Of a stretch of 64,000 nucleotides of DNA, positions 1 through 11,157 are shown piece by piece. Every line of letters starts with the position of its first letter. Position 1 is the stretch's first letter. The notes beneath the pieces are model-generated. The model saw only the letters and a program-made list of their open reading frames with translations. It was not told the DNA's origin and made no database searches. Source of the DNA: Bimuria novae-zelandiae CBS 107.79 (taxonomy: Eukaryota > Ascomycota > Dothideomycetes > Pleosporales > Didymosphaeriaceae); NCBI GenBank assembly GCA_010015655.1, contig ML976666.1, positions 412,148-476,147 of the forward strand, in the 5' to 3' direction. A program made the translations under genes and the position numbers.

Positions 1-3000
1 CTAATTAGTATAAACCTTAACTCCTTAGTAAGTTAATAGATTATAACTAAGATTAGTTATAGAAATTCTTGTTTCTTAGTGCTAGTAATGCTAGTAGCTT
101 TACAACGAAGTCTATAGTCACGCTTAACTATAGTCTTAGGGGCAGCTTTAGTAGCTATAAGAGGCTATAGGGCTTATGTCTCTTAGGCTTATTTTTATAA
201 TAGGCTAAATAGTTGCTTAAAACCTTCTATACTGCCTAGCGTAGCTTAAGGATAGTATATTTATTCGCGATTTAACGCGTTGTTTTAGTAATTTCTAGGT
301 GTCCCTAATCCTTGTCTTTATATAATTTTTTAATTAGTAGCAGAGCTATCTACTTACTAATTTAGATATAGTTTTAGTAGTCCTATGCTGTTAATTTTGT
401 AGCTTAGTAAAGATTATATACTTAATAATCCCTGTTCGTGAGCCTCCCGTAATCCTGTATCCTATCTATAGCTAGTCTATAATAGGTTAAGTCTACGCGT
501 CGCACTTCTAGTGCTAGCGTAAGTTATATTTTATTATAGCGAAGGGTTCCGTCCTTCGCGTAGGTTAGGATTACGACGTGGTTACTGTAACGAGGTAGGC
601 ACGGTCGAACACGTGGCCTTCTCTCGCTTATAGAGGTTCCGGCTAGGCTAGGATCAAACACTAGCGCTAGTGGCTGACCCTAGCATATCCTATATATATT
701 ATACTATACGAGTAATACTTGGCTTAAGTATTCTCGTGCGTACCTTTTGGTGCAGGTGAGGAAGTCACATAGTATTGGCTTAGTAAGCGGGGCGCTTACC
801 TCATTACAGTTACCCTTGTTATCTTCTTCTACGAGGTCTAATTATCTGCTAAGTGTATCTACCGCAGCGTTTACGCTTCTTAGTAGATATATAATATAAA
901 AGTTAAATTCTGCTATCTATTTAGACTATCTAGCCTGTCGCTAATTAAGCTTCTTAGTTGTCGTGAAGCGGGTTAAATTAAGGTAATTAAAAAATACCTT
1001 TATTTAATACTTAGCTCCCTTAAGCTATGCTTCCTATTATTTAAAATAGTTAATAATAGCTAGTAATTCCTTATTATAAATCTCGTAGTTAAGTTTTACT
1101 CCTGAGAGCTTTCTTGCGTAATAGAAGACTAGTCTCTATTTCTAGTTATTATATTTTTATAGTAGTATAGCCCCTAACGCATAATCTAATGCGTCTATAT
1201 AGATGCGATGTTGCCGCTCTAGGTTATATATCTATAGTAGGGGTGCTGTTAGGAATAGGCACTTTAGTTGTTCGAAAGCTTACTTCTCTACTTTTTATAG
1301 AGGTTACTATTTTCTTATCTTCGTGAGTTCTATTAGTAGAGCGGTGACTTTTAAGTAGTTCCTAATAAATTTGCGATAGAAGTTAGTAAAGCTTAAAAAG
1401 AATTAAATATTCTTTACTAATTCTAATAATAATTATTTTTCTATTATCGCGATTTTCTTTAGGTCTATTTTAACACCTTTCCGGGATATTACGAATCCTA
1501 GATATTCCGTTTCCATGACATGGAATTTATATTTCTTAGGGTGTAGGAGTAATCTATGCTCTTATAGTTTCTGTAACACCTTGCGAACATGTTCCTTATG
1601 TTCTTCTAGTGTTCTACTTAAGTATATTAATATGTTATCGAGATATACCGTGCAGAATACGTCTAAGTGTTTATATAATACTTAATTTATTAGTTCTTAG
1701 AAGGTTACTAGTGCGTTAGTTAGCCCTATTAGTATAACTATATACTTAAAGAGGCTATATCGTGTGCGGAAAGCTATTTTCTACTTATAACCTTTCGCTA
1801 TCTAAATCCTATAGAATCTATCTTAGACGTTAAATTTTATAAACTACTTAGCTCCTTAGAGTTAATCCATAAGCTCGGTTATTAAAGGTAACGAATAGTG
1901 GTTTTTAATAGTTATAGTATTTAGCTATCTATAATCCATATAAAGTCGTAGCCTGCCGTCTTTTTTGCAAATAAAGAGTATAGGGAAGGCTATAGGGCTC
2001 TAACTAGGTCTCTATTTCCTTAAGCATAGATTTTTCTGTATTAGCTCTTTTAATTCTTTTTTTTATTTATAGGTAAGGGGCCTTAGGCGTTCTAGCCGTA
2101 GCTTAGCTCCTTCTACTAGTAGTATTTTATAATCCTACTCCTTATGTTTGGGTAAGATAGTCTTATTATATTCCTTAAATAGGTCTGCAAATTCCTTGTA
2201 TTCTTCTAGCAGACTAGGATTATCTAAGACTATCTTAGTCTCTTAGACCTATATGTAGTGCACTTGCCCTAGGTATTACTTTAAGATCTTATCTATCTTA
2301 CATACTAATATTTTTTATATCTTAGATAGTTAGCTCTCCTTTCTTGCCTAAGGTCTTTATAAAGTTTCCCTTTTACTAAGGCTCTCCTAAGCCGTCGCTG
2401 GTAGACTTTAAGGAAGGATTATTTATTTAATCTAGTCTATCTATAGATTATATTACTCTAGCTATTTATATCCTACGATAGCTTTAATGTCTCTTATCTT
2501 TATAATAGTAAAAACTTGTTAGCTTTCTAGGCCTTTAATATTAACTTATACTAGCGCCATCTCGAGGCGTAGCTAACTATTACTATATCCTTATAATTAG
2601 ATCCTGTTTATAAATCCTATTTACAGCAGTATCCTCTTATTATAATATAGTATATTATATTTTTTAATTACTTACAGGGCGATTAGACACGCGTCTACCC
2701 CTAGGTTAATTAGTGCTATAATATAATGTTTATGCACTGTAATATCTTTAATTAAGCGCTTCTTAACTCGGCGAGTATCTACTTAATAAGCTATAATAAT
2801 TATACTATTACTAGTGTGGCTCGTTTCCTAGTAATAATCTAGTTTTTTAAGTCCTCTAACTTGTTTTAGACCCCCTATAAGGCCTTTACCTTTTAAATCT
2901 AACCTTTAAGTCGTGCTAGTTTCGAGATTTTCTTAATCTAGTGCTACTTATATTGCTGTTAATATAGTGCATAGGTCTTTCTAATCTTATTAGACTTGTA

Positions 3001-5160
3001 TACTCTTAGTATCTTATGTTATAGGTAGTTTAGAGTAAGGCATTCGTTCTAGGCTAATATATTATGCCTTAGGTAGCTATCTAAAGAAGCTGCCTCTTCC
3101 TATAGGCTTAGGTATACGAAGTACTATAGGTTATATTATTCTTACTTAATTAATAAGTAGTCTACGTCTCTTCCTAGCTGCGTGTTCTTAATTGTTATAC
3201 TAGTATTATAAGGATTTAGGCCTTAAAGAAACTAGCCTGTTTTAAACTTTTACTACCTGTATAACTTATAGGTAATATTAAAGTATTAGTGCTAGCCATT
3301 CTATTTATAGTGCTTAGCCTAATAGGCTAGAAAGTACTTATAGTAGTTATTAGGTACGCTATACTAGTTTTATTTTAACCTATAGTGTTTTAATCCTCCT
3401 AGAAAATAAGAGACCTTAACTTTAATTTTAAAATATTATTAGCATCCTCTGCGCGTGCATTATTACTACTTAGCGTATTTATATCGTTCCTGTGTCGTGA
3501 TCTGGCGTAGGTATTGCTTTAGGCGCCCCTGTAGCTTCTCCGCTAGCCAGTAGGCGTCCCATGCGTGTGCCCCTTGGACGATCACTTTTGCCTCACACTA
3601 AGATGATTAATGTAGCGTACTGTTGCATATCTAGCAGGTGTCGTCTGCTAGTTATTAGAGGATCTAGTACTTAGGAAGGGTCTTTTGTTCCTCTTCTTTT
3701 TCTATTAGCTTGGGGATCTCCTACGTGAGATTCACTTCGTCGGCTTTTGCTAATGTAAGGGTGATTATAGCCACTTGTAAAAGGTTAGTTGTATTAACCC
3801 TAGTTTCCTAACCTTCGCAGTCTTTAGCGAAGTAGCTTTACTTACTATATTAGAGGCAGGCTTTATCTTTAAACCTCTATTCTTGCTCTTCCTACAAGAT
3901 GCCGTTCTTGCCCTAGTAACTCTTCTTTAGTCTATATAGCTATTTTCCCTTGCCATTTTTCTTTTTGTACTATTAGGCTTTATTAGTTATAATAATATCT
4001 CTATTCTAGTCTCTCCTTACGGGCCTAGATTAATTCTCTTTTCTAGTAAGTAGCCTAGTACTGTGCTGTTTTTCTAGCTTGCGTTTATATAGGCAATTAT
4101 CTACTTTAATTATATTATTAATAAGTTTTTCTAGGTTGTCTACTTTTCCTTAGTGGACTAATTTGTCTTTAACTAATTCTTTTAGTCTATTATAGTAGGT
4201 AATTATAAGTGGGGCTTCCCCCTATTTATTAAGTTCTACTCTAATCTATTTAGACTCTAGCGTATAGAGTACTACTAATTTCTTTTAACGTAGACGCTAG
4301 AGGCGTATTTTAGCTTAATATTCCTTATTAATAGTGCTAAATATTCCTTTTATAGCCTTATAAAAGGACTCCTAGTCCTTAAAAGCGTCTTTAGTAGCGT
4401 CTAAATTATAATCCTCTACTTTACTATTCTTAAGAAAATTATTAATTATTAGTCTAGCCTATGCGGCTGCCTTATCTTATATATTTATATAGGTAATTAG
4501 GATCTTATCTTATTCTATGTTAAACCTCCTTAGGTTATAGTAGATAAATAGTTCTATCTAGGTTAGGAACGTTCCTGGGTGGCCCTTTCTAGAATAGGGT
4601 TTAGGTTTTAGAACCTTTAGTTAATATTTTATATCTTTTTATTAGCTTATCTTCTTGCTTATCTAGTTAATAATTTCCTATAGCTAGGCTATTTAAGCTA
4701 CTTATCTAATAACTATTTCTCCTAGGATCTTTTCCTTAGGTGTTAGAGCTATAGTGGTCGAACTAGGTCCTGCTATTATACTATAGGGTAGTTAAAGTGT
4801 TATAAGGCTCTTATATCTTGTTCTAATTTAAATTAGGGCAGTAAGGTATCGTAGTACTTTATAAATTATTTAATAGTATAAGTTAATGCGACACTTAGCG
4901 CGAGGCTAGATAATTTAATCTTATAATAAAGTAAGATAACTATTAGTTTATATAAGAGAACGTACTCGCACAGAAGATATATAAGTTAACTATAAAAAGT
5001 ATAATAAAGGAAACTATCTTATATATATATCCGCGTGCTTAGTTACTTAGTACTATTAATTAATTAAGTAGTTACGTGCCTTGCTTTATTGCTTAGTACT
5101 ACTAATTAACTAAGTAGTTACGTAACCTTAAGGTTAGCTCCTTAGCGCACTTGTTAACCC
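1..5160 (-). mobile_element. RIP-degraded Ty3/gypsy LTR retrotransposon, truncated by window edge
   Basis: No long ORF survives, but reverse-strand translation with stops ignored gives retroelement pol in the usual order. An aspartic-protease-like stretch lies at about 2460-2710. Reverse transcriptase lies at about 1420-2010 (PILFICKKDGRLRLYMDYR, then [10 protein letters not shown] near 1610-1650, then EYLGFVISRKGVKIDLKK). RNase H lies at about 840-1205 (DALDYALGAIL, VNAAVDTLSR), and an integrase core at about 1-480 (SVTIDFVVKL near 91-125). PR-RT-RH-IN order is Ty3/gypsy. The integrase C-terminus and 3' LTR are outside the window. Stops fall mostly where CAG or TGG became TAG, and the region is TpA-rich and CpA/TpG-poor while CpG persists, which is the RIP pattern. 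Gag (about 2.8-4.8 kb) cannot be read with confidence. The right limit and LTR are estimates. Confidence 0.88.
5046..5123. repeat. Two direct copies of a ~32-bp AT-rich unit, 46-bp period
   Basis: Two near-identical copies (5046-5077 and 5092-5123), each starting cttagtact and ending aagtagttacgt, are separated by 14 bp. The differences are mainly C/T. They sit just upstream (minus-strand sense) of the gypsy element, where its 5' LTR should be, so they may be LTR sub-repeats. A second LTR copy to prove this is not in the window. Confidence 0.6.
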
Positions 5161-5224
5161 GTTCCTTGGTCGCCTGTCCTCATAAGCGCCCATCCCCCCA
5201 TCATCCTGTTCTGGTTCGTAACAC

Positions 5225-5631
5225 AATGGGTTAGGTCGCAAGGGCCACATTTGGGTCTAACTAAGTAGAATACTAAAATTCTAAACTTAAACTCTTTATA
5301 ACTTAATAAGTATAGGAGCTATACTTATACAATTTTAAAATAAGGTGTATATATTTATTATTAATAATATATTTTACGTTTATAGAATTACATAGTATAT
5401 CTAGTTATTAATCCTAAAAAAAAAGAGGTAAAATATTACTAATACATAACTTCTCTTTGAAATAAATATAAAATATTAATTGTTTTAAGGTTATACAGCT
5501 TATATATATACCTCGTATAAAGTTTACATAAGTATAGTCCTTATATTTAAAAAGTTATAGAGAGTTAAAGTTTAGAATTTTGGTGTTCTGCTTAGTTAGA
5601 CCCAAATGTGGCCCTTGCGACCCAATCCATT
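5225..5631. mobile_element. MITE-like non-autonomous element with ~80-bp terminal inverted repeats
   Basis: The segment 5225-5303 is repeated in inverse orientation at about 5553-5631, with both arms containing ggtcgcaagggccacatttg. Arm differences are mostly G/A or C/T, as expected from RIP. A weaker inverted similarity continues inward for about 50 bp more, so the whole 407-bp element could fold into one long hairpin. There is no ORF. The length, long TIRs and AT-rich core fit a MITE derived from a DNA transposon. No clear target-site duplication was found. It lies between the retrotransposon and the first gene. Confidence 0.8.
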
Positions 5632-6257
5632 TTACCAGCATAGTCTTGGCATTTCTGGTCACTCGCTTGTGAAGTACGTTATAGTGTTTTAAAAAAAGAA
5701 GAAGAGTAAAAATAATAAACTAAGTAAGTTATTATATTATAATATATACTTAAAGCGCTTAGCTTACTATACAGAGTTTAGATTACTAAGGGAAAATTAT
5801 TATTTTCCGATAGTGGTGCTGAATTATGGAAGCTGTTTCAAGGTACTGGATCGTTACATGGCTTACTTGGTGTTGAGGCCGTCAACGGGCTGGCGATGGG
5901 TGGCCGGTGAAGAGGTTGCCGGTCACCCCTTCACAGCTTCTGTCAATTGTTGTATTATCCAAACCATCATTTCGCACCTGTTGAATTGAGCGAGACGATT
6001 GATAGTGAAACAGACATAGGAATAATGACCAAAATAATAAGCTAATGAAAGTAAACTTCTCATGATTGAAATGCTACACAGCCTGTTCTCCAGGACCGAG
6101 AGGCATGCCCATCAACTATCTTCGCCGCAAACCCCAAGCCAATTATGTCCAAAACGCCCTGAACACCATCCTGCAAGTCCCTAGTACAGCATGCCGTGAA
6201 TCAAAGAGACCCCTACGACCCCACGCAAGATTCTTCCATATCATGATTCACGATATC
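5632..6257. other. Intergenic: edge of AT-rich compartment and 3' flank of the SWIRM-SANT gene
   Basis: AT-rich, TE-like composition continues to about 5815, then shifts abruptly to gene-like composition. No coding sequence, RNA gene or repeat was recognised. The small open frame at 6066-6263 has no recognisable content. Confidence 0.5.
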
Positions 6258-8555
6258 TTATAGCTCGTGCTTCCCAAAACCTTCGGCATCCTCAGCAATT
6301 GGCTGCACACTGCCATCGACGCTGTCCCGCTTCACGCCAACACCCTCCTCGCCCTTGCCAACACCGAACAGGGCGATCGCATCAGTCAATGCCTTGACAG
6401 CGTCTTCGGGGTTCATTGAACCAGGTAAACCGGCAGGTCCACCCAGGGTGCCACTGATCTTCTTTGTTGCCTCCTCGAGCGCGCGCACCCGTCGCTGGAA
6501 GTCCAACCGGTCCATAAAGAGCTGTTGGCGGCGACGTTGGAGATCACGACGCTCAGCTGCATGCAGCTTTTCAAAGTCGTTGAAGTGCTGCATCTTGAGC
6601 TGCAGTTTCTGGGACTGCAGATTGACCGCACCTGATACTAGGCGCGTGATGTGGCGCTCTTCGTGAGAAGCAAGAGCTGCGGAACGAGCGGCTGAGAGAG
6701 CGAAGGGGAGCGTTACGAGAGGGTTGTTGTCCTTCGCGTCTGCGCTTACCATGTCCCGCGAAACTTCAGTCGACTGCGCGGCATCCACTTCCATAGCGTC
6801 CTCGTTCTTCACACCGGCTTCGGTAGTCTTCTCCTTTTCTTTCCCCTTCACGTTGACGTTGTCGATCCTGTCCTTTAGATCCTGCCGCATTTGTGCTACG
6901 CTACGGCTAGCAGCCACGGCGACTTCAGTCACGTTGGCCGGTGCCAGCCCTGCCAAGAAGCCGACCACACTCAGAATGGGATTGTCACCGTGGAAGATGG
7001 GCAGACGGCCTTCTTTCAGGTACTCCAGATCGCGGAGGAACTTGCTCGAAGGGTTGCCTCCTGATTGCTGTTCCTCTGGCTCGGCGTATTGGCTGTCAAT
7101 TTCGAGCTGCAGGAATTTCATAACGCATTGCTCGCGCGTCTTCGTCTTGACGTGGTTAGCGACCTGGTTCCAGTCATCGTCGTACATCTCTAAGCCTTCC
7201 AGTAGATATAACAGCTCCTCTTGAGTCCAAGGGTCTGCAACGTCGGGCGCCGGTGGGTAATCGCCTCGGTCGACCTTGACAAAATGCTCCGAATTGAGGC
7301 CGATGGAGATACGGTTGTTTACCAAGCATCTCGGGCAAACCTCTTCTGTAACCTGAGCTCCGGGTACGTCTGAGGGCTTCGTAGCGTGGTAATAGACGCT
7401 GGTGCAGTCAACTCCGCAGGAATTGCACAGAACCTTTCTTTCAGGGTCCCGGGCATCCTTCTCGAGTTTTTGAAGATCGACTGAAGCACCATTGCTTCCG
7501 CCCTCGCCGTTCGCGGTCTTGCTAGAGTCTGCGGTGACTTCTTTTCCATTGGACTCGTAGATGTTTCGTCCAACCAAGGTTTTGGTCTCAGCTTTTGCGG
7601 TAGGCTGCTGGCTTGCGGCTCGCTCGGTGCCGGGATGCGGCTTTCCATCGGTGACCTTTGAGTTTGGTGCGGGCTGGAAAGCCTGCAGTCCTCGTGGGGT
7701 GTCGACAGTGAGGCGGAAGTGGCTCGTAGTCGGAGGACCAATGTTGGACGGTCGTTCTTGGGGATCAACCTGCGGACTAATTAGAGAAGATTCGCAGCAT
7801 TAGATACGAAGGCATTACCTGGTAGTTGATCAAGCCCCATTGCTCCAAAAAGGCATGCACGCGCATAATGGCGCACACGTCACCTGCCAGATTGCGTCGA
7901 CAGGCTGTGACGGTGAGGTACTCGTCGGGGTTCAGGCGGTATGTGTTGATCATGAAATCGCGGTAGTCGCGGTACACAGCAGGCGTCTTGCTACGATTTC
8001 GGCCGTTGAAGAACTCGGGCAGGGCCTTGCTCTCGCGGCGGTCGATGTAGCGCATGTCGAACCACGTCGCATAGCTGGGGATGATGGTCGCGTATGTCTG
8101 GGAAACGAGGTGCGAGCGCGCGGTAGCCTGCAGATCTGCCTTTGCCTGCGCATCTGGGTCTGCAGCCTCCCCGTCTTTTTCCTTCTTCGCGTCGTCTACG
8201 CCACCCATCTCTTCATCGTCCTGGCCGTCTGCATCTTCGGCCTCAGGTCGCGGGCCATCGGGCGCATCGAGCGGGTTGTCTGACACGGGTGCGGGCGTCG
8301 CGTTTGAGGGTTCGCGCGACTGCGCCTTGATGGCTGGCTCATCTAGCATCGAAGTATCTATGAAGTCGCTTAGTCTTCCCAAGCTTGCATAACTGGCAGG
8401 CGAAAGGCCACCGTCGTCGGGCTGAGAGCCGTCTGGCGGGGTGTCGTGTGTAAAGAAGCTCATGCCGTTGAGGTCCATGGCGCTCAGGGAGCGCTGGGCG
8501 CGATGACAGATAGGTGCGGGCAAAGTGTGGTGTCACGACGACTTACCTTGGTCAT
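6258..8555 (-). CDS. SWI/SNF-RSC complex subunit SWI3/RSC8 family (SWIRM-SANT)
   Basis: Core subunit of a chromatin remodelling complex in the nucleus. Exons are 8555-8547, 8493-7819 and 7769-6258; the 49-bp intron 7770-7818 gives the family junction [17 protein letters not shown]. The 731-aa model has an acidic N-terminus, a SWIRM domain (about 135-228, ending [13 protein letters not shown]), a zinc-binding segment (CNSCGVDC...CPRC, about 340-380), a SANT/Myb domain ([20 protein letters not shown], about 405-452) and a C-terminal coiled coil (about 600-665). The start is uncertain. An in-frame short exon (8547-8555, Met-Thr-Lys) preserves phase, whereas the acidic reading from an ATG at 8640 does not join in phase; the ATG at 8478 is a third option. 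It is divergent from ETF-alpha, with which it shares a promoter region of about 540 bp. Confidence 0.9.
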
Positions 8556-9097
8556 CTTGGGCGTGTGATTGCGCCTGTGCGGCGCGCTCGTCTGCCATGT
8601 CTTGGGCAGCGGCACTTGTGGCAGTCGCGTCGTCGGCCATAGCTTCTTCAACAGCGTCGGCTTCCTGCGATGCGCGGTTCTGGGGGGCTGGTTGGGGAGT
8701 GTCGGGTCAGTAAAACAAGGGCGGGCGCAAGTCGCGGTAGGAATAAGGGAGCTGCGCACCAGACGCAGAAAACCAGGGCAAGAGCGCGGCGGCGGTGGAG
8801 TAAGTCAATGAATGTGGGGTGTTTGGGATGGTGCGTTCTGATGTTGGCCGTCGCGTCGCGATACTTTTGCACTAGACGATGCGCCCTGCTTGCTTGGATC
8901 ACGTGACTATAATCGGGGCCGGGCACGCTGGGAGCGGGACCCCGGCGCCCGGAATGGATGCACGCAAGCCGAGGTGTTCGCCCCAAGCTTCCGATGCTGG
9001 CCAGCTTTGTGCTTCCTACTGAGTCCTCCTCTGCGAACCCCATTTGCAAGCCCGGACCGTTGCTTTTGTTGGTCTATACGTCCAATTGAACTCGACC

Positions 9098-10248
9098 ATG
9101 TTCTCAGTCGCCCGAAAATCAGCGCTCCGGCAAGCACGAACGCAGCTCCGCCTGTCCCAGCCCGTCACAGTCCCCCACTACTCTGCCCTCGCACGCTTAC
9201 TTTCTACGCTTGCCGTGCTTGAGCAAAGAGATGGAAAACTGAACCCGGCATCACTATCTGCGATCACTGCCGGTACCAAGTTAGGTGGCTCAATAACGGC
9301 CTTTGTCGCTGGGAGTGGGGTGAAGTCAGTGGCCGATGAAGCAGCCAAAGTCAAGGGCATTGAGAAAATAATATATGTCGAGAACGGCGCATACGAGAAG
9401 GTTGGTCTGCGCGATGTGCTGCATCTGCGCCATTGCTAATGTTCATGCTAGGGTCTGCCCGAGAACTACGCTCCGCTGCTCGTCGAGAATATCAAGGAGG
9501 GAGGGTATACGCACATTCTGGCTGGTCATTCAGCATTTGGCAAGAATCTCCTGCCTCGCGTCGCGGCGCTTCTAGATTCTCAAGCCATCTCAGACATCAC
9601 CGCAATCGAGAGCGAAGACAGTAAGTGGGTGGCAGGCATTGCAAACCACCAGTACTGATCCGTTCTGCAGCATTCGTGCGACCCATCTATGCCGGCAACG
9701 CGATTCTTACTGTTCAGTCGACTGACCAGCAGAAGGTCATCACCGTCCGAGGCACCGCTTTCCCTGCGCCCGAAACTGAGGGCGGTTCCGCCGCTATAGT
9801 GGCAGGCGTTGACCCCAAGGCCGAATGCCCTACGCAGTGGGTGTCTGAAGACTTGGCCAAGTCAGACAGGCCAGACCTGAGCTCAGCAGAAAAAGTCGTG
9901 TCGGGAGGCCGTGGTCTCAAGTCAAAGGAGGAGTTTGACAGGCTTATGCCACCGCTAGCAGACGCGCTGGGCGCTGCTATCGGAGCTTCACGCGCAGCTG
10001 TCGACAGTGGCTTCGCCGACAACAGTCTGCAGGTCGGACAGACGGGCAAGAACGTTGCGCCCAAGCTCTACCTCTGCGCTGGTATTTCCGGTGCTATTCA
10101 ACATTTGGCTGGTATGAAGGATAGCAAGGTCATCGCCGCTATCAACAAGGACGGCGATGCGCCTATATTCCAAGTTGCAGACGTGGGTCTGGTCGGTGAT
10201 CTATTTGAGAAGGTCCCTGAGCTCACCGAGAAGCTCAAGTCGCAATAG
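9098..10248 (+). CDS. Electron transfer flavoprotein alpha subunit, mitochondrial
   Basis: FAD-binding subunit of the mitochondrial matrix ETF heterodimer. It passes electrons from acyl-CoA and other dehydrogenases to ETF-ubiquinone oxidoreductase (yeast homologue AIM45). Exons are 9098-9400, 9452-9620 and 9671-10248, all in phase, giving 349 aa. The N-terminus [17 protein letters not shown] is basic and Ser/Arg-rich, as in a mitochondrial presequence. The first half carries the ETF alpha/beta domain ([19 protein letters not shown]). The C-terminal FAD domain shows the family segments [28 protein letters not shown] and [17 protein letters not shown]. Length and motifs are normal, so the gene looks intact. 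Confidence 0.96.
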
Positions 10249-11157
10249 ACGGACGAGAGGAATGAACACCCTGAAACGTAGAAGAGCTGCGTGTTGTACT
10301 GGGTGTCTTTGCAAAGGCAGACCACACGAAGGTTGAGAACCGGGACTTGCGCATCCAGTCGCACTCAGTCGCACTCGACGTTTGGATAGCATATTATGGA
10401 GTACAGCGTTGTATGCTTGTTGTATATAGTACCCCGCTGTTTAGTATGAAGATCTAACAACCTCCAATGCGATTCTGCAGCGGGCTTGTGATCAATCGTG
10501 GACACTACGAGCAATGTGTATCTACTGTGGTATCCGGCGAAAGTAGTGTCGGGGAGACGAAGGTCTGTGCGTGTGTCTGTACGTATAAAAGGGTACCTAT
10601 TGGTTGCTACTTATGAATAAGCAGAATTGATTGGCTCTCACACTCCTATCCAGCCATATGTCTATGTTTCAAGACGCAACGCCACAGCCCCACTGACACT
10701 ACTTTCGCCGGATACCACAGTACGTCGAATCGGAGCGTCGAGACCAGTTAACACTAGCGTTGGCCGGTGACGTATATGGCGCTAGCACTTGACCCCAGAT
10801 CCAGATCTGCTACTGCCTGCGTCGATCGCGCCTCCCGCGCAGAGACCCACAAGGACCTCCAGGTGCCCATTTCCGATATGGACTCTCGAGCCTGTGTATC
10901 TAACACCCTGAACTGACCACCAGCTCTTGCTGTGACCCTAAAATTACCCAAAAATCATCGCATCTTTCTTTAGTCTCTCCCAATCCCTTCGGGTCCGCCC
11001 TAGCGCCGTTACTCAGCACCTCGCATTCGGAAGTTTAGGCTCGTGAAAATCTGCTAGTCATACCAGCCTACGTTTTTTCTGTGGTTTATTTCTCTCTTCT
11101 CTATTTGTTGCGGTGAGGAACGCAGCACTGGCGACCACACATGATCATGACGACTGG
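10249..11157. other. Intergenic: ETF-alpha 3' flank and K+ channel promoter/5' UTR
   Basis: A tandem pair of genes (both plus) flanks this 0.9-kb stretch. A 19-bp inverted pair is visible: actgtggtatccggcgaaag near 10524-10543 and its complement ctttcgccggataccacagt near 10702-10721. It could form a hairpin or be the remnant of a small inverted-repeat element. No gene was recognised. Confidence 0.45.

Noticed and set aside
6066..6263. 65-codon plus-strand frame just downstream of the SWIRM-SANT gene
   Set aside because: Overlaps the 3' end of a well-supported gene by a few bases, starts poorly and has no recognisable content.
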